Part shown: positions 15,033-28,800 of the stretch, one piece after another
Position numbering within the stretch: position 1 is the first letter of the stretch
Layout: each line of letters begins with the position of its first letter
Origin: Rhizobiales bacterium NRL2
GTDB lineage: Bacteria; Pseudomonadota; Alphaproteobacteria; Minwuiales; Minwuiaceae
Length of the DNA stretch: 64,000 nucleotides
Direction: 5' to 3'
Assembly (NCBI GenBank): GCA_001664005.1
Contig: CP016093.1
Location: 1-64,000 of the forward strand
Notes under the pieces: generated by a model
Told to the model about the DNA's origin: nothing
The model's database searches: none
Seen by the model: only the letters and a program-made list of their open reading frames with translations
Made by a program: the position numbers and the translations under genes

Positions 15033-16783
15033 TGCGCCGCCTCCACGGGCGTCTCCTCGCGCGGGGCCGGCGTCGCGGCGTCAGGCGCCGGCGGCGCCGG
15101 AGCGCGGCGGATGATGGTGGGCAGGATCTCGCGCGCGGGTCCGCCGCGCACGACCACGCCCTTCTCCAGAACGATGATGTTGTGACACGCCGACAGCAGC
15201 AGCGGGCTGTGGGAGACGATGACGATCGTGCGTTCCCGCCCCAGCCGCGCCAGGCAGTCGCGAAGCTGTTCCTCCGCCGCGCGGTCCAGGCTGGCCGAGG
15301 GCTCGTCCATCAGCAGCACCGCCGGATCGCCGATCAGCGCCCGGGCGATGGCCAGACGCTGCCTCTGGCCGCCCGAAAGCGTCCGGCCGCCCTCGCCGAC
15401 CACGGTTTCGTAGCCGTCGGGCAGGTCGACGATGAATTCGTGCGCGCCGACCGCGCCGGCCGCCTTCAGGATGTCCTCGTCGGTGACGTCCTCGCGGCCG
15501 CGCGCCAGGTTCTCGCGGATGGTGCCGGCCAGCAGCACATTCTCCTGGGGGACGTAGCCGATCCAGTTGGCGAGCTGGGTGACGGTGAACTGACCGATAT
15601 CTGCGCCGTCGAGCAGCACGCGCCCCTTGTCCGGACGATAGAGCCCCTGGATCAGTTTCAGCAGCGTCGTCTTGCCCGAGCCGTTGGGGCCAACGATGGC
15701 GTGCACGCCGCGCGCCGGCACGCGGATGCGGATATCGCGCAGCACCGGCTCGGCCTGGGGATCGAAGCCGAAATTCACCTGCTCCACGGTCACCGCGCCC
15801 TCGGGCCGGGGAAGCTGCATGGCGCTTTCGCGGTAGTCGTCGGCCATTGCCAGCACCTCCGCCACCCGCTTGCCCGCCTGGCGCGCCATGACCAGGTTGC
15901 GCCACTGGCCGACCAGCTGGGCGAAGGGCCCGACAATGCGAGAGGCCAGCATGTTGGTGGCGACCAGTGAGCCAATGGAGATCTGCTGATCGATGATTGC
16001 CAGCGCCCCCACGGTGGTGATGGCGATGGTGGTGGAAACGGTCAGGCTGACGCCGACATTGCCGTAGCTGTCGGAGACGGCGCCGCGGGCCATGGCGCCC
16101 TCGATGGCGTCGACCTGGCGATCGCGCCACATGGGCGTCACCGCCTTCTCCAGCGCCAGCGCCTTGATCGTGGTGCGGTTCTGGATGATGTCGGCCAGGA
16201 AGCCGTCGCGGTTGAGCTGCCGGGTGCGCTCGGCGCCGGCGGCGTGGCTCATGGCGAAACCGGAGCGCAGCGCGAACAGCACGAAGATTCCCGCCGCCAC
16301 CACGATCACCCAGACCAGCGGCGGGGCGATGATGTAGATGATGCCCAGGAACAGGATCGCGAAGGGCAGATCGACCAGCATGATCACCGGCGGACCGGCG
16401 ACGGCGTTGCGGACCGTGTCAGCGTCGCGGAACAGCCCCTGCCAGTAGGAGGCGGGCCGCGATTCCAGCACCCGGAGCGGCAGGCGGTTGAGCTTTTCGA
16501 ACAGGCGCTTGCCGAACTCCAGGTCGAAGCGGAGCGAGGCCCGCTGCACCACGCGGCTGCGGGTCTGGCGCAGCAGGAAGTCGAAGACGATGACGATGCC
16601 CACGCCGATCGCCAGACCCTGCAGCGTGGTCAGGCCGGCCTTGGCGACGACGCGGTCGTAGACCTGCAGCACGAACACGGGCACCGCGAGCGCCATCAGG
16701 TTGACGAACAGGCTGAGCGTCAGCAACTCGCCGGTCGCCGGCAGAATGGGGCCGATCAACGATCTGAATGCGGGTTTGTCCAC
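15029..16783 (-). CDS. ABC exporter (ATPase-permease) of the type I secretion system
   Basis: 584 residues. The permease domain occupies about 10-300 with several membrane spans. The nucleotide-binding domain has Walker A GPNGSGKTT near 365-373, signature LSGGQRQRLAIARAL near 469-483 and Walker B VLLMDEPSASLD near 490-501. There is no N-terminal C39-like domain, so it is of the PrtD class that exports RTX proteins without cutting them. The GTG start with a GAGG site fits the protein MDKPAF. It lies 45 bases after the giant RTX gene, its evident cargo. Confidence 0.95.
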   Translation of the reverse strand: MDKPAFRSLIGPILPATGELLTLSLFVNLMALAVPVFVLQVYDRVVAKAGLTTLQGLAIGVGIVIVFDFLLRQTRSRVVQRASLRFDLEFGKRLFEKLNRLPLRVLESRPASYWQGLFRDADTVRNAVAGPPVIMLVDLPFAILFLGIIYIIAPPLVWVIVVAAGIFVLFALRSGFAMSHAAGAERTRQLNRDGFLADIIQNRTTIKALALEKAVTPMWRDRQVDAIEGAMARGAVSDSYGNVGVSLTVSTTIAITTVGALAIIDQQISIGSLVATNMLASRIVGPFAQLVGQWRNLVMARQAGKRVAEVLAMADDYRESAMQLPRPEGAVTVEQVNFGFDPQAEPVLRDIRIRVPARGVHAIVGPNGSGKTTLLKLIQGLYRPDKGRVLLDGADIGQFTVTQLANWIGYVPQENVLLAGTIRENLARGREDVTDEDILKAAGAVGAHEFIVDLPDGYETVVGEGGRTLSGGQRQRLAIARALIGDPAVLLMDEPSASLDRAAEEQLRDCLARLGRERTIVIVSHSPLLLSACHNIIVLEKGVVVRGGPAREILPTIIRRAPAPPAPDAATPAPREETPVEAAQ

Positions 16784-16828
16784 AGCGCCTCTATGCTACA
16801 TCACGCCGGTTTTGTCACGCGGCGGGCA

Positions 16829-19800
16829 TCACGGCTCCAGCTGCCCGCCGCCGAAGGATTGCAGATCGGCCTCGGCGACCGTCGCGCCGTTGGTGTCCGC
16901 GATCACCTGATAGCCCGCAACGGCCACGTCATTGTCGAAGATCAGGTGCTGGCCGTCGAAGATATAGGCCGACCCTGCCCCGACGCCCGAATTGGTGCCG
17001 TCATAGGCCGCGCCGATCGTGGCGAACGTCGCCGTCAACCCGACCTCGTCGAAACCGCCCTGGCCGGTGTCGAACAGGAAGGCGTCCGTACCGCCGTCTG
17101 CGGTACCGGTGAAATCGTTGATCAGGTCGACCGACACACCGGCCGCCGCGACGGTCTGGTTCGCCGCAACCACCTGCAGATCCGCCGTGGACAGGTACTG
17201 GAAGAAGTCGGCCCCGTCGCCGCCGGTGAGATCGTCCGCCCCGGCGCCGCCTTCGATCGCGTCGTCGCCGGCTCCGCCATTCAGGGTCTGGGCACCCAGA
17301 CCGCCAATCAGGACGTCGGATCCCAACCCGCCGAAGAGCTGGTTCGATTCGTTGTCCTGACCGACAATCGTGTCCGCGAAGTCGGAGCCGATGACGTGCT
17401 CGATGCTGGTCAGGGTGTCGGTCGCGCCGCCGCCATCGATGCCGAAGTCGGACCCCAGATCGACATCCACGCCTGCCGTCTCGCCCGAATAGTCCACGAA
17501 GTCGCCGGTGACGCCGCCAACGCCGCCGTCGAGCAGATCGCCGCCCGCCCCGCCGATCAGCGTGTCGTCGCCACCGCCGCCGGAGAGCTGGTCATTGCCT
17601 GCGCCGCCGTCCAGCACGTTGTCGGCCCCGTCGCCGGTGATCGTGTCGGCGGCGCCCGAGCCGACGACGTTCTCGATCTGCAGCACCACGTCGGTTTCGC
17701 CGGCGATGCTGTCGAACGCCGTCCCGGCCACGAGATCGATGATCATCGGCCCCGCATTGAACGAGAAGATGGCGGTGTCGATGCCGGCGCTGCCATCCAG
17801 GGTATCGACGCCCGCGCCGCCGTCCAGCGTGTCGTCGCCGCCCAGTCCCTGCATGCTGTCATTGCCCGCGCCGCCGGACATGCTGTCATTGCCAAGCCCG
17901 CCGGTGATCGTGTCGGTGCCATCGCCGCCGAACAGGCTGTCGTCGCCGTCGCCACCGCCGATGATGTCGATGCCGCCATTGCCGAGCAGCAGGCTGCCGG
18001 AGGCAGCGGCCACCAGCGTGTCGCCGAAGGCGGAACCGCTGGCGTTCTCGACGCCGGTTAGGGTGTCGGTTAAGCCGCCGCCGTCCGTCGCCGTCCCGGT
18101 TGCAAGGTTCACGCTGACGCCGTTCGCATCGTCGAAGTAGCTGACGAGATCCGCGCCCGCGCCGCCGATGATGGAGTCCGCGCCAAGGCCGCCGACCAGC
18201 GTGTCGTCGTCGTCGCCGCCATCCAGCGTGTCGTCGCCATCCCCGCCGTCGAGCTGGTCGAAGCCCGAGCTGCCAAAGATGGAATCCGCGCCATCGCCGC
18301 CATCGAGCAGATCATTCTCGCTGCCGCCGTCGATTGTGTCGGCGCCGAGCCCGCCGGTCACCGTATCGTTGCCGAAGGAGCCGTCGAGGAAGTCGTCGCC
18401 CGCGCCGCCGTCGACGGAGTCGTCATCGAGGCCGGCGTTGACCGAGTCGGCCCCGTCGCCGACGAGGATGGTGTCGTTGCCGGCGCCGCCGGACACCGTG
18501 TCGTTGCCAAGCGCCGAGGTAAGAACGTCATCGCCGCCGCCGCCGTCGATCACGTCGGCGCCGCCGGAACCGGCGTTCAGCGTGTCGTTGCCAAGGCCGC
18601 CGTTCAGCGTGTCGTCCAGCGCGCCGCCGGCGAAGAGGTCGTTGCCATTGCCGCCGGTCAGGTCGGCGCGCTCGAAATTGATGAAGGTCTTCGCATTGCC
18701 GGTGCCGGTGAAGCCCGTCGCCACCGTGATGTCGGTCGCCGAGCCGTCCATGGCGATGTCGAAGTTGAAAGTCGGATCGCCCAGACCGTTCGGCTCGCTG
18801 AAATCGATCTGCAGCAGGTCGACGCCATCGCCGCCATCCATGGCGTCGCCATTCCCCGAACCGTTCGGATTGATCGTGTCGTCGCCGGCCCCGCCCGAGA
18901 GCGTGTTCAGGTTGTTCGAGCCGCCCAGAAGGAAGTCGTTGCCACCATTGCCGCGGAACTCGACCGAGGAGCCGCTGCCCAGCAGGGTGTCGTCGCCATC
19001 CGAGCCACGCACGGCCTGGATGTTCGAGAGATCCTGGGTATAGGCGGTCGCATTGATGACGACGTCGGCGATACCGGTCGACGCATCGAAGTTGACGGAG
19101 TCCACATTGGTGCGGTCATAACGGACCAGGTTGAAGCCGCCGCCGCCGTCGATGGTGTCATTGCCCTCGTCGGGGATGAAGCGGTCGTCGCCCGCGCCGC
19201 CCAGCATGGAATCGGCAAAGGTGCTGCCGCGCACTTCGTCGATGGCGGCGAAGATGTCGGTGCCGCCGTCGCCGTCGTCGCTGGTCGTGCCGGCGCCGAT
19301 GTCGAGGCTCACGCCGGCGGCCGCCGTGATGTAGTCGAGCCGGTCGAAGCCGCCGCCGCCGGTGAAGTCGTCATTGCCGGCGCCGCCGCGGAACTGGAAG
19401 AACTCGTTGAAATCGATCAGGTCGGCGCTGACCGTGTCGTCGCCGGTGCCGCCGACCAGCATCAGCCCGCCGGTGATTCCGTCGATCAGGTTGACGCCTT
19501 CCAGCGTGTCCGTGCCGCCGGACTTCACGACCGTGCCCGAGATGTTGCCGATAGTCGCGTTTATGCCGACCGACTGGTCGTCGTAGAGCAGGGCGAAGAA
19601 GCCTTCGCCCGGCGCGATGAACTCGACCAGATTGCTGTCTGCGCCGGGCTGGATGATATCGCCCGAACCGTCGTTCGCACCGGGCCGGAGCGTATCCGCG
19701 CCATTGCCGCCGATCAGCGTGTCCTGCCCCGCGCCGCCTTCCAGCAGGTCGTTGCCGTCACCGCCGATCATGCTGTCATTGCCGGTGCCGCCGCGCAGCA

Positions 19801-22800
19801 CGTCATCTCCGGCATTGCCGGTCAGGGTATCGTCGCCGGCATTGCCGAACAGCAGGTCCGTATCTGCTCCACCCGTCAGCGCATTGGCGCCGGCGTCGCC
19901 GGCCTGCGCCAGGCCCGTGGAATCGAGGCCGAAGAAGATGGCGATCTGGTCGTAGGAGACCGCACCGGCGTCGTCATAGCGGGTGGTCACGGCGATGTCG
20001 TCGAAGCCGTCGCCGTTGATGTCGCCGATCATGGCAACGCCCTGGCCGAGATAGATATTGTCCACCGGCGCAGAGGTGATGGTGACGCCGTCGGTGCCGT
20101 CGATCGTCGACAGGTCGAAGCTCGTCACGGGCACCGCCTCGCCGGGTCCGAAGATGACATAGGCCTCGCCGACATTGCTGTAGCTGCCGTAGTCGACGCC
20201 TTCGGCGCCGATGACGAAATCGGCTATGCCATCGCCGTTGAAGTCGCCGCCGCCATCGATCGAGGAACCCAGCCGGTCGCCCGCCGCGAGGCCGTCGAAG
20301 GACACGCCCTCGCCGGCCTGAAGATTGGTGAGGTCCGCCTGCGCGCCGGCGGCATTGGCGTTGCCGAACAGCAGGAAGACGCGGCCCTCATAGGTGTAGG
20401 AGCCGGATATGGCCGTCCCGGACGCGCTGATGAGGAAATCGTCGAAACCGTCGCCATTGACGTCGCCGGTCCCGGCAATGTTCGAGCCCAGATCGTCGCC
20501 GTTCTGGTTCTGTGTGAGCTGGAAGGCGTCGCCGTTGGCGATCAGGTTCTGGAGGTCGAGAGTGCCCAGCGGCTCGCTCTGGCCGAAGACAACGCTGACC
20601 GTCGGGGCGTAGAACGGTTCGCCGGCGAGATACTGGCTGAGGCCGATATCGTCGAAGCCGTCGCCGTTGAAGTCGCCGATGAAGCTCGCTTCGGTGCCGA
20701 TATAGGAGGAAAACGCGCCGCCCTGGATGCCGATGGCGTCACCCGCGGTGACCAGCGAATCCATGGTCGCGCTGGCGGCGAAACCGCCGGCCTTGCCGAA
20801 GACGACGAAGACCTGACCGGCATTGCTGTAGGTACCGTAATTGTAGCGTTCGTCGGTGACGATCAGATCGTCGAAGCCGTCGCCGTTGAAGTCGCCGCCG
20901 CCGCCGATGCTGTAGGCGAAGCTGTCGAATGACGCCGAGCTGCCCGCCGTCACCTTGAAGCCGTTGGTCCCGTCGAGCCCGGCAAGATCGATGTCCTGGC
21001 CGAGGCCGTTGGCGTCACCGAAGACAACCGCCACCTGACCGTTGCCGCTGACGCTGTCGGTGTAGAAGCCCGGCACGGCGACAGCGAAATCGAGGAAGCC
21101 GTCGCCGTTCATGTCGCCGACCGAAGTGACATTGTAGCCGGCGTACTCGCCGCCGCCGGCGCCGCTGTCGAGGACGCCGATGGCGTCGCCGCCGGCGATC
21201 AGGCTCGATTCGGTATTGTCGAGATCGGGCGCCGCGTCGCCGAACAGGACGAACGATTCGCCATTGCCGCCATTGCCGAAGGGCGCACCGACCAGCGCGT
21301 CGTCCAGGCCGTCGCCGTTGACGTCGCCGACGCCGTCACCAGACTCGCCGAAGCCGGTATTGTTCTGGCTGCTGCCGACGAAGAAGCCGTTCGTGCCATC
21401 GATGTCGTCGACCGAGAACTGCGCCGTCGGCGTGAAGTCGAAGATGAAGTCACTGGCCGCCAGATCGGCGACCTGAACGTTCTCCAGCACCAGCGCGTCG
21501 TCGCCGTCGAGCTGGATGGTGGTGTTCGTGCCGTCGTCGCTGGAGACCCCCTGCACCTCGGCGAGGTTGCTGAAGCCGAAGGCGATCAGGTCGATGACGT
21601 CCGGGCTGCCGGAGCCGGCGGTGAAATCGGTAATGACGTTGTTCAGCCCGATGCCGTCGCCGACGATGAACAGATCATCGCCCGCGCCGCCGGTCATCGT
21701 CGTGCCCAGCCCGAAGGTCAGCGTGTCGTCGCCGGTGGTGCCCACCACGGCCTCGAAGCCGCTGACCGTCTCGGCGTTGCCGCTGCCGTCATTGGCCACC
21801 GCGCCGGTGGAGAGATCGACTACCGCCGGCTGCAGGCCGGGCGAGAAGTCCAGCGTGTCGCTGCCGAGCCCGCCGAAGAGCGTGTCGACGCCATCGCCGG
21901 AGAAGACCAGGTCGTCCCCGTCGCCGCCGAAGACGATGTCGTCGCCGCCATTGCCGAAGGCGCTGCCGCCGATGGTGTCGTTTCCGGCGCCGCCTTCCAG
22001 GGTGTCGTCGCCGTCATTGCCGAGCAGGGTGTCGTCGCCGCCCTGACCTTCCAGCCGGTTGGCAAACCCGTCGCCGGAGAGGGTGTCGCCGAACCCCGTG
22101 CCCACCAGCGCTTCGATACCCGAGAACGAATCCGAATCCCCGAAGCCGTCGGTCGCGCCGCCCAGCGAAAGGTCGGCGTTGACGCCCTGGATGACGCCGT
22201 CGTCGTCGAAGGCGACCTCGTCGAAGCCGTTGCCGCCGATGAAGGTGTCGTCGCCCGCGCCGCCCAGGAACTCGTCGTCGCCGTCGCCGCCGTCGAGCTG
22301 GTTGGCGTTGGCGTCGCCCTCGATCACGTCGTCCAGCGCGGTGCCGCGCACATGCTCGATATTGCTCAGCAGGTCGACATCGCCGAAGGCGTCGCGGCCG
22401 ATTCCGACGGCCAGCGAAACGGCGACGCCGTTCTGCGCCTCGGCGAAGTTCGACTGGGCCGACGAATAGTCGATGGTGTCCTGACCCAGACCGCCGTCGA
22501 CCACGTCGAAGCCGCCCATGGCGCGGATGCGGTTGTCGCCGTCATCGCCGGTGATGGTGTCGTCGAGGTTCGTGCCCCGCACCCGCTCGATGCCCGACAG
22601 CGTGTCCGTGCCGCCCGTGCCGTCGGTCGCGATGCCGGTCGCCAGGTTGATGTTCGCGCCCTCGAACGCGCCGCTGTTGAGGTAGTCGACCTCGTCGAAC
22701 AGGCTGGCGCCGCCCTCGATGGAATCGTTGCCGCCGCGGGCGCGGAAGGTCTGGAAGTTCTCGTCGCCGATCAGCGTGTCGTCGAATTCGGTGCCCTCGA

Positions 22801-25800
22801 CGCGCTCGATGCCGATCAGCGTGTCGGTGCCGCCGTCGCCGCCGGTGACGGTGCCGATGCCGCCGACGAAGGTGGCGTTGATCGCCGCGCCGGCGTTCTG
22901 GTAGCTGGCGGCGTCGAAGCCGCCGTCCTGGGCCAGCGCATCGCCGCCGTCGATCAGGTCGCTGCCCGCGCCGCCGTCGAATTCCTCGAAGAAGCTGTTG
23001 GCGCCGCCGGTCAGCGTGTCGTCGAAGTCGGAGCCGACGATCCGTTCGATGTTCAGCAGGGTGTCCGTATCGCCGAAGCCGTCAAGACCGATGCCGGTGA
23101 ACAGATTGATATCGACCGCTGCGGTATCCTGGGAATAGTCGGCGGTGTCGAAGAACTGTGCGACGCCGTCAACATTGTCATCGCCGCCGTCCAGCGTGTC
23201 GTCGCCCGCCCCGCCGATCAGCACGTCGAGGCCGTCACGGCCCTCCAGCAGGTTGGCGTCGGCCGACCCGGTCAGCGTGTCACCCAGCTCGGAGCCGATG
23301 GCGCCTTCGATGTTGACCAGCGTGTCGGTGAAGCCGAACTGATCGACCGCCGTGCCCGCGCCGAGATCGGCGACGATACCCTGGATCTCGACGAAGGAGC
23401 CGGAGACCGTGCGGAAGTCCATGATGTCGAAGCCGAGGCCGCCATCGACGGAATCGTTACCCTCCAGCAGGCGGAAGCGGTTGTCGCCATCATCGCCGAG
23501 CACCGTGTCGTCGCCCTCGGAGCCGCGGATCCGCTCGATCCCGGTGAAGGTGTCGACGCCGTTGGTGCCGCCCTTGTCGGTATTGCCGGTGCCGCCCTGT
23601 CCATCCTGGGCGGACATGTCGACATTGACGCCGTCGAAGCCGCTGAAGGTGTAGTCGAGCTCGTCCGTGCCGCCGGCGCCGGCGACGGTGTCATTGCCGT
23701 TGCGGGTGCGGAAGCGTTCGAAGCTGGCGCCCGAGCCGAGGAAGGTGTCGCTGAAATTGGTGCCGCGCACCGCTTCGATGCCGGTCAGCGTATCGGTGTT
23801 GCCGAAGCCGTCGACGGCGGTGCCCGCGTTCAGGTTCACCGACACCGCGAGGGGATCGAGGCCGTAGTCGACCTGGGTGAACGCGCCGTTGGTGCCATCG
23901 ATCACGTCGGCGCCGTCGCCGCCGAAGAAGGTCTCGTTCTCGTTGTTGCCGCCGCCGATCAGCGTATCGTTGCCGCTCGACCCGATGACGCGCTCGATGC
24001 CGGAGATGACGTAATTGCTTCCCAGGCCGTCGCTCGCCGTGCCCGCGGCCAGATCGACGGTCACGTTGAGACCGTGATTCTGGAAGCTCAGCCGGTCGTC
24101 GAACTGCTCGAAGCCGTTCAGGAAGTCCGTGCCGCCGTCGATGGTGTCGTTGCCGGCGGTGGCGAAGAAGAAGTCCGTGCCGTCGCCGCCGACCAGCACA
24201 TTCGCGTTGGCGTCGCCGGTGATCGTGTCACCGAAGTCGGTGCCGAACACCGCCTCGAAGCCCTCGATCGTGTCCGTGTTCCCGAAGCCGTCGGTCGCGC
24301 GCTCCGTCGTCAGGTTCACCGTCACGCCCGACTGCCCGTTCGGATCGCCGGCGTCGCTGAAATAATCGACCGTGTCGAAGCCGTCGCCGCCGACCATGGA
24401 ATCCGCGCCGTCCATACCGCGGAAACGGTTGTCGTTGGCGTCGCCGGTGAGCGTGTCGCCGAAGGCGCTGCCCCGCGCCCGCTCGACATTGCTGATCACG
24501 TCGATCGAGCCGGTGCCGTCGCTGGCCGTCCCCGCGCTGAAGTCGACATTCACGCCCGTTGTCGCCCCGGCGTTGTTGTAGTCGATCTCGTCGCTGCCGG
24601 CGCCGCCGTCGATGGTGTCCGCGCCGCCGCGGCCGCGGAAGCTGTCATTGCTGTCGCCGCCGGTCAGCGCATCGCCGAACCCCGAGCCCTCGATCCGGCT
24701 GATCTCGATCAGCGTGTCGGTATCGCCGAAGCCGTCGGTGACGAGGCCGGTCGCCAGGCTGGCGACGATGCCTGCCGGATCGTCCTGGTAGCTGGCGGCC
24801 GTGAAGCCGCGGACGCCGTCCAGCGTGTCGTTGCCCGCGCCGCCGACCAGCTCCTCGAAGAAGTCCTCGAAGCCGCCTTCGAGCACATCGTTGCCGTCGC
24901 CGCCGACGACGCGCTCGATCCGCGCGATCCGGTCCAGTTCCACGCCGTCATGGGCCGCGCCGAACTCCAGCGACACGATCAGGTCGTTGATCTGGTCGCT
25001 GAAGTCTGCGGTGTCGAAGAACTGGCGCACGCCGCCGACGAGATCGTCGCCGCCGTCGATGATGTCCGCGCCGTCGCCGCCCTGGATCGTGTCGACCCCG
25101 TCGCCGCCGATCAGCGTGTCGGCGCCGTCATTGCCGAACAGGGCGTTGCCGTTGTCGCTGGCGATCAGCAGGTCGCCCTGGGCCGAACCGGCGGCGGCCT
25201 CGATGCTGATGAGGATGTCCGTGCCGCCGAAGCCGTCGGTCGCGGTGCCTGCGCCGAGATCGACGGTGACGCCGGCGATGTCGTCGAAATAGTCGGCGGT
25301 GTCGAATCCGGCGCCGCCGTCCAGCGTATCGTCGCCGGCATCGCCGATGACCGTGTCGTTGCCGTCGCCGCCTTCGAGCAGGTCATTGCCGCCCTCGCCG
25401 GCGATATCGTCGTCGCCCGCCTCGCCCCGGATGGTGTCGGCGCCGTCGCCGCCGTCGGCGAGATCGCCGCCCGCGCCGAGCAGCAGCAGGTTGGCCGCCG
25501 CGTCGCCCTGGACCGTATCGGCGAAGTCCGAGCCGATGACGTTCTCGATCGCCGCCAGCGTGTCAGCGCCGCCGCCAGCGTCCGTGGCCGTCCCCGCGCC
25601 CAGATCGACCGTCACCGCGCCGGCCTCCTGCGCGTAGTCGACGACGTCCGTGCCGTCGCCGCCGACCATGGAATCGTCGCCCGCCGAGCTGACCAGCGTG
25701 TCGTCTCCGGCGCCCGCGTCGAGCGTGTCGCCGTCGTCGCCGCCGTCGAGCAGATCATTGCCCTCGCCGCCGTCGAGCGAGTCCGCTCCTGCGTCGCCGC

Positions 25801-28800
25801 CGAGAATGTCATTGCCGGCGCCGCCGATCAGCGTGTCGAGACCGTCACCGCCAAACAGCGCGTCGGTGCCCGCGCCGCCGTCGATCACATTGTTTCCGGC
25901 GTCACCGCCAATGCTGTCGTCGAAGTCCGAACCGGTGACGTTCTCGATGCCGATGAGCGTGTCCGCACCGCCGTCGCCGTCGTCGGACGCCTCTCCGATC
26001 AGGAGGTCGGCCTGGACCGCGCCGCTTGCCGCCGAATAGTCCGCCGTGTCGCTGTCCGCGCCGCCGTCCAGCGTGTCATTGCCGACGCCGCCCGCCAGGG
26101 TGTCATTCCCGGCCGCGCCAAGGAGCGAATCCGCCCCCGCGCCGCCGGCAAGGGAATCGTCGCCCGCGTCGCCGTCCAGGCTGTTGGCCCCGGCGTCACC
26201 CGAGATCGTGTCGTTGAAGGTCGAGCCCGTCACGTTCTCGACGCCGGTCAGGCTGTCCGTGCCACCGAAGCCGTCGGTCGCCGTACCCGCGAGGAGGTCC
26301 ACCAGGACTGCGCCGGTGTCTTCGAAATAGTCCGCCGTGTCGATGCCGTCGCCGCCGTCCAGCGTATCGTCGCCGGCGTCGCCGATGACCGTGTCATTGC
26401 CCGCGCCGCCTTCGAGCAGATCGTTGCCGCCCTCGCCGGCGATATCGTCGTCGCCCGCCTCGCCCTGGATGGTGTCGGCGCCATCGCCGCCGTCGGCGGT
26501 GTCGTTGCCGAGGCCGAGCTGCAGCAGATTGGCCGCCGCATCGCCTGTCACGTCGTCGTCGAATTCCGAGGCGATGACGTTCTCGATCGCCGTCAGCGTG
26601 TCATTGCCGCCACCCGCGTCCGTGGCCGTGCCCAGACCGAGATCGACCGTCACAGCGCCCGACTCCAGGGCATAGCTGACGACATCCGTACCGTCGCCGC
26701 CATCCATGGAATCGTCGCCCGCCGCGCCGAGCAGGGTGTCATCGTCGGCGCCGCCCAGCAGCGTGTCGTTGCCGTCGCTGCCGTCGATCAGATCGTTGCC
26801 GGCGCCGCCCGACTGGATGTCCGCGCCCGCTTCGCCGAACAGCGAGTCGTCGCCCGCGCCGCCCTCGAGGGAATCGCCGTCATCGCCGCCCAGCAGGGTG
26901 TCGTTGCCGTCGCCGCCCGCCAGCGTGTCCGCACCCGCGCCCGCAACGATGGTGTCATTGCCGGCGGCGCCTTCCAGGCTGTTGGCGAGGGCGTCGCCGG
27001 TCAGCGTATCATCGAAAGCGGAGCCGATGACGTTCTCGACGGAGAGCAGCAGATCGGTGTCGCCTGCGCCATCGGTCGCCGTGTTGGCTGAAAGGTCCAC
27101 CAGGACGGGGCCAGCATCGGCGGCGTAGCTGGCCGCGTCGACGCCCGCGCCGCCGTCGATGGTGTCGAACCCGGCGCCGCCGGTCAGCGTGTCGTCGCCG
27201 TCGCCGCCGTTCAGCGTGTCGTCATTGGCCTGGCCGTCCATGACGTCGCCGCCGCCGCCGCCTTCCAGCAGATTGCCGAGCGCACCGCCGGTGATGGTGT
27301 CGTCGAAGTTGGAGCCCCGGACGTTCTCGATGTTGGCGATCGTATCGCTGCCGCCATTGCCGTCGGTCGCCGAACCCGCGACCAGGCTGACCGTGACGCC
27401 CGCGGCCTCGTTCGAATAGTCGGCCTGGTCGATGCCGGCGCCGCCATCCAGGAGATCGTCGCCCTGGTCGCCGCGCAAGGTGTCGTTGCCGTCGCCGCCC
27501 AGCAGCGTGTCATTGCCGTTGCCGCCGCGTACGCGGTCGGCGCCGATACCACCGTCCAGCGAGTCGTCGGAGCTGCCGCCTTCGAGGCTGTCGTCGCCCG
27601 CGCCGCCGAACAGCGTGTCGTTGCCCGCCTGGCCCAGGAAATTGTCATTGCCGCCGCCGCCGGTGAGTTCGTTGGCCGCGCTGTCGCCGAAGATCGTGTC
27701 GGCGAAGGCGCTGCCCAGGATGTTCTCGATCCCGGTCAGGCTGTCGGCATCGCCATTGCCGTCGGTTGCGGACTCCGCGCCCATGTTGACGAAGATGCCC
27801 GCAGCGTCGGCGGAATAGTCGGCGAGGTCGGTGCCCGCGCCGCCCGCCAGCGTGTCCGCGCCGGCGCCGCCGGCCAGCGTGTCTGCGCCATCGCCACCCG
27901 ACAGGTTGTTGGCATTGGCGTCGCCGGAAATGATGTCGTTGCCGGCCGATCCGGTGACGTTCTCGATCGACGACAGCGCGTCGGTCGCGCCATCGCCATC
28001 GTCGCTCGCCACGCCGGCGTCGAGATCGACGTTCACCGCGCCGGCCGCGCCGGAATAGTCCGCCGTGTCGGTATCCGCGCCGCCGTCGAGGGAATCGACC
28101 CCGCCGCCGCCGGCCAGTGTGTCATTGCCCGCGCCGCCGGTCAGCGCATCCGCGCCTGCGCCGCCGGTCAGCGAGTCGCCCGCCGCGCCGCCGGTCACCG
28201 CCAGTGCGCCGTCGGTTTCCGCGGAGCCGTCGAAGGTGAGCGCGCCGGTGGTCAGGCTGGCGCCGTCCACGGTCAGCGTCCCCGCCGCCGGGATGAAGCT
28301 GTCGGGCAGGGTGACGGTGAAGTTCGCGTCGGTGCCGAAGGCGATGTTCTCGAAGCCACTCGCATTGGCGAGGTCCGCCGCCGCAACCGCGCCGCCGCCC
28401 AGCAGAACGAGCGTGTCGCCCAGGATGTCGCTGGCGCCGCCGGCCAGCGTATCGCCCCCGTCCAGCTCGCCCACCGTCGCCCTGACGGCGTCGTCGCCAG
28501 CACCGGCGTCGACGGAATCCGCGCCCGCGCCAAAACTCAGGGTGTCGTCGCCGGCGCCGCCGGTGACCGTGTCGTCGCCCGCCGCGCCGTCGATGGAATC
28601 GGCGCCGTCGCCGCCTGCCAGGCTGTTGGCGGCGCCATCGCCGGCGATGGTGTCGTCGTCGCCGGTGCCGACGACGTTCTCGATGCCGACCAGCGTGCTG
28701 ACGTCGCCATTGCCCAGCGTCGCGGTGCCGGCGACCAGGTCGACGTCGACGCCAGAAGCGATGCCGCTGAAGTCGGCGGTGTCCGTGCCGTCGCCGCCAT

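Noticed and set aside
22352..27091. Very long plus-strand open frame of 1579 codons inside the RTX gene
   Set aside because: It is the opposite-strand shadow of the RTX repeats; the regular GGxGxD codon pattern removes stops from other frames. Frames at 30134-34180 and 16244-18061 have the same cause and the same repeating Val/Ala/Asp or Arg/Glu content.
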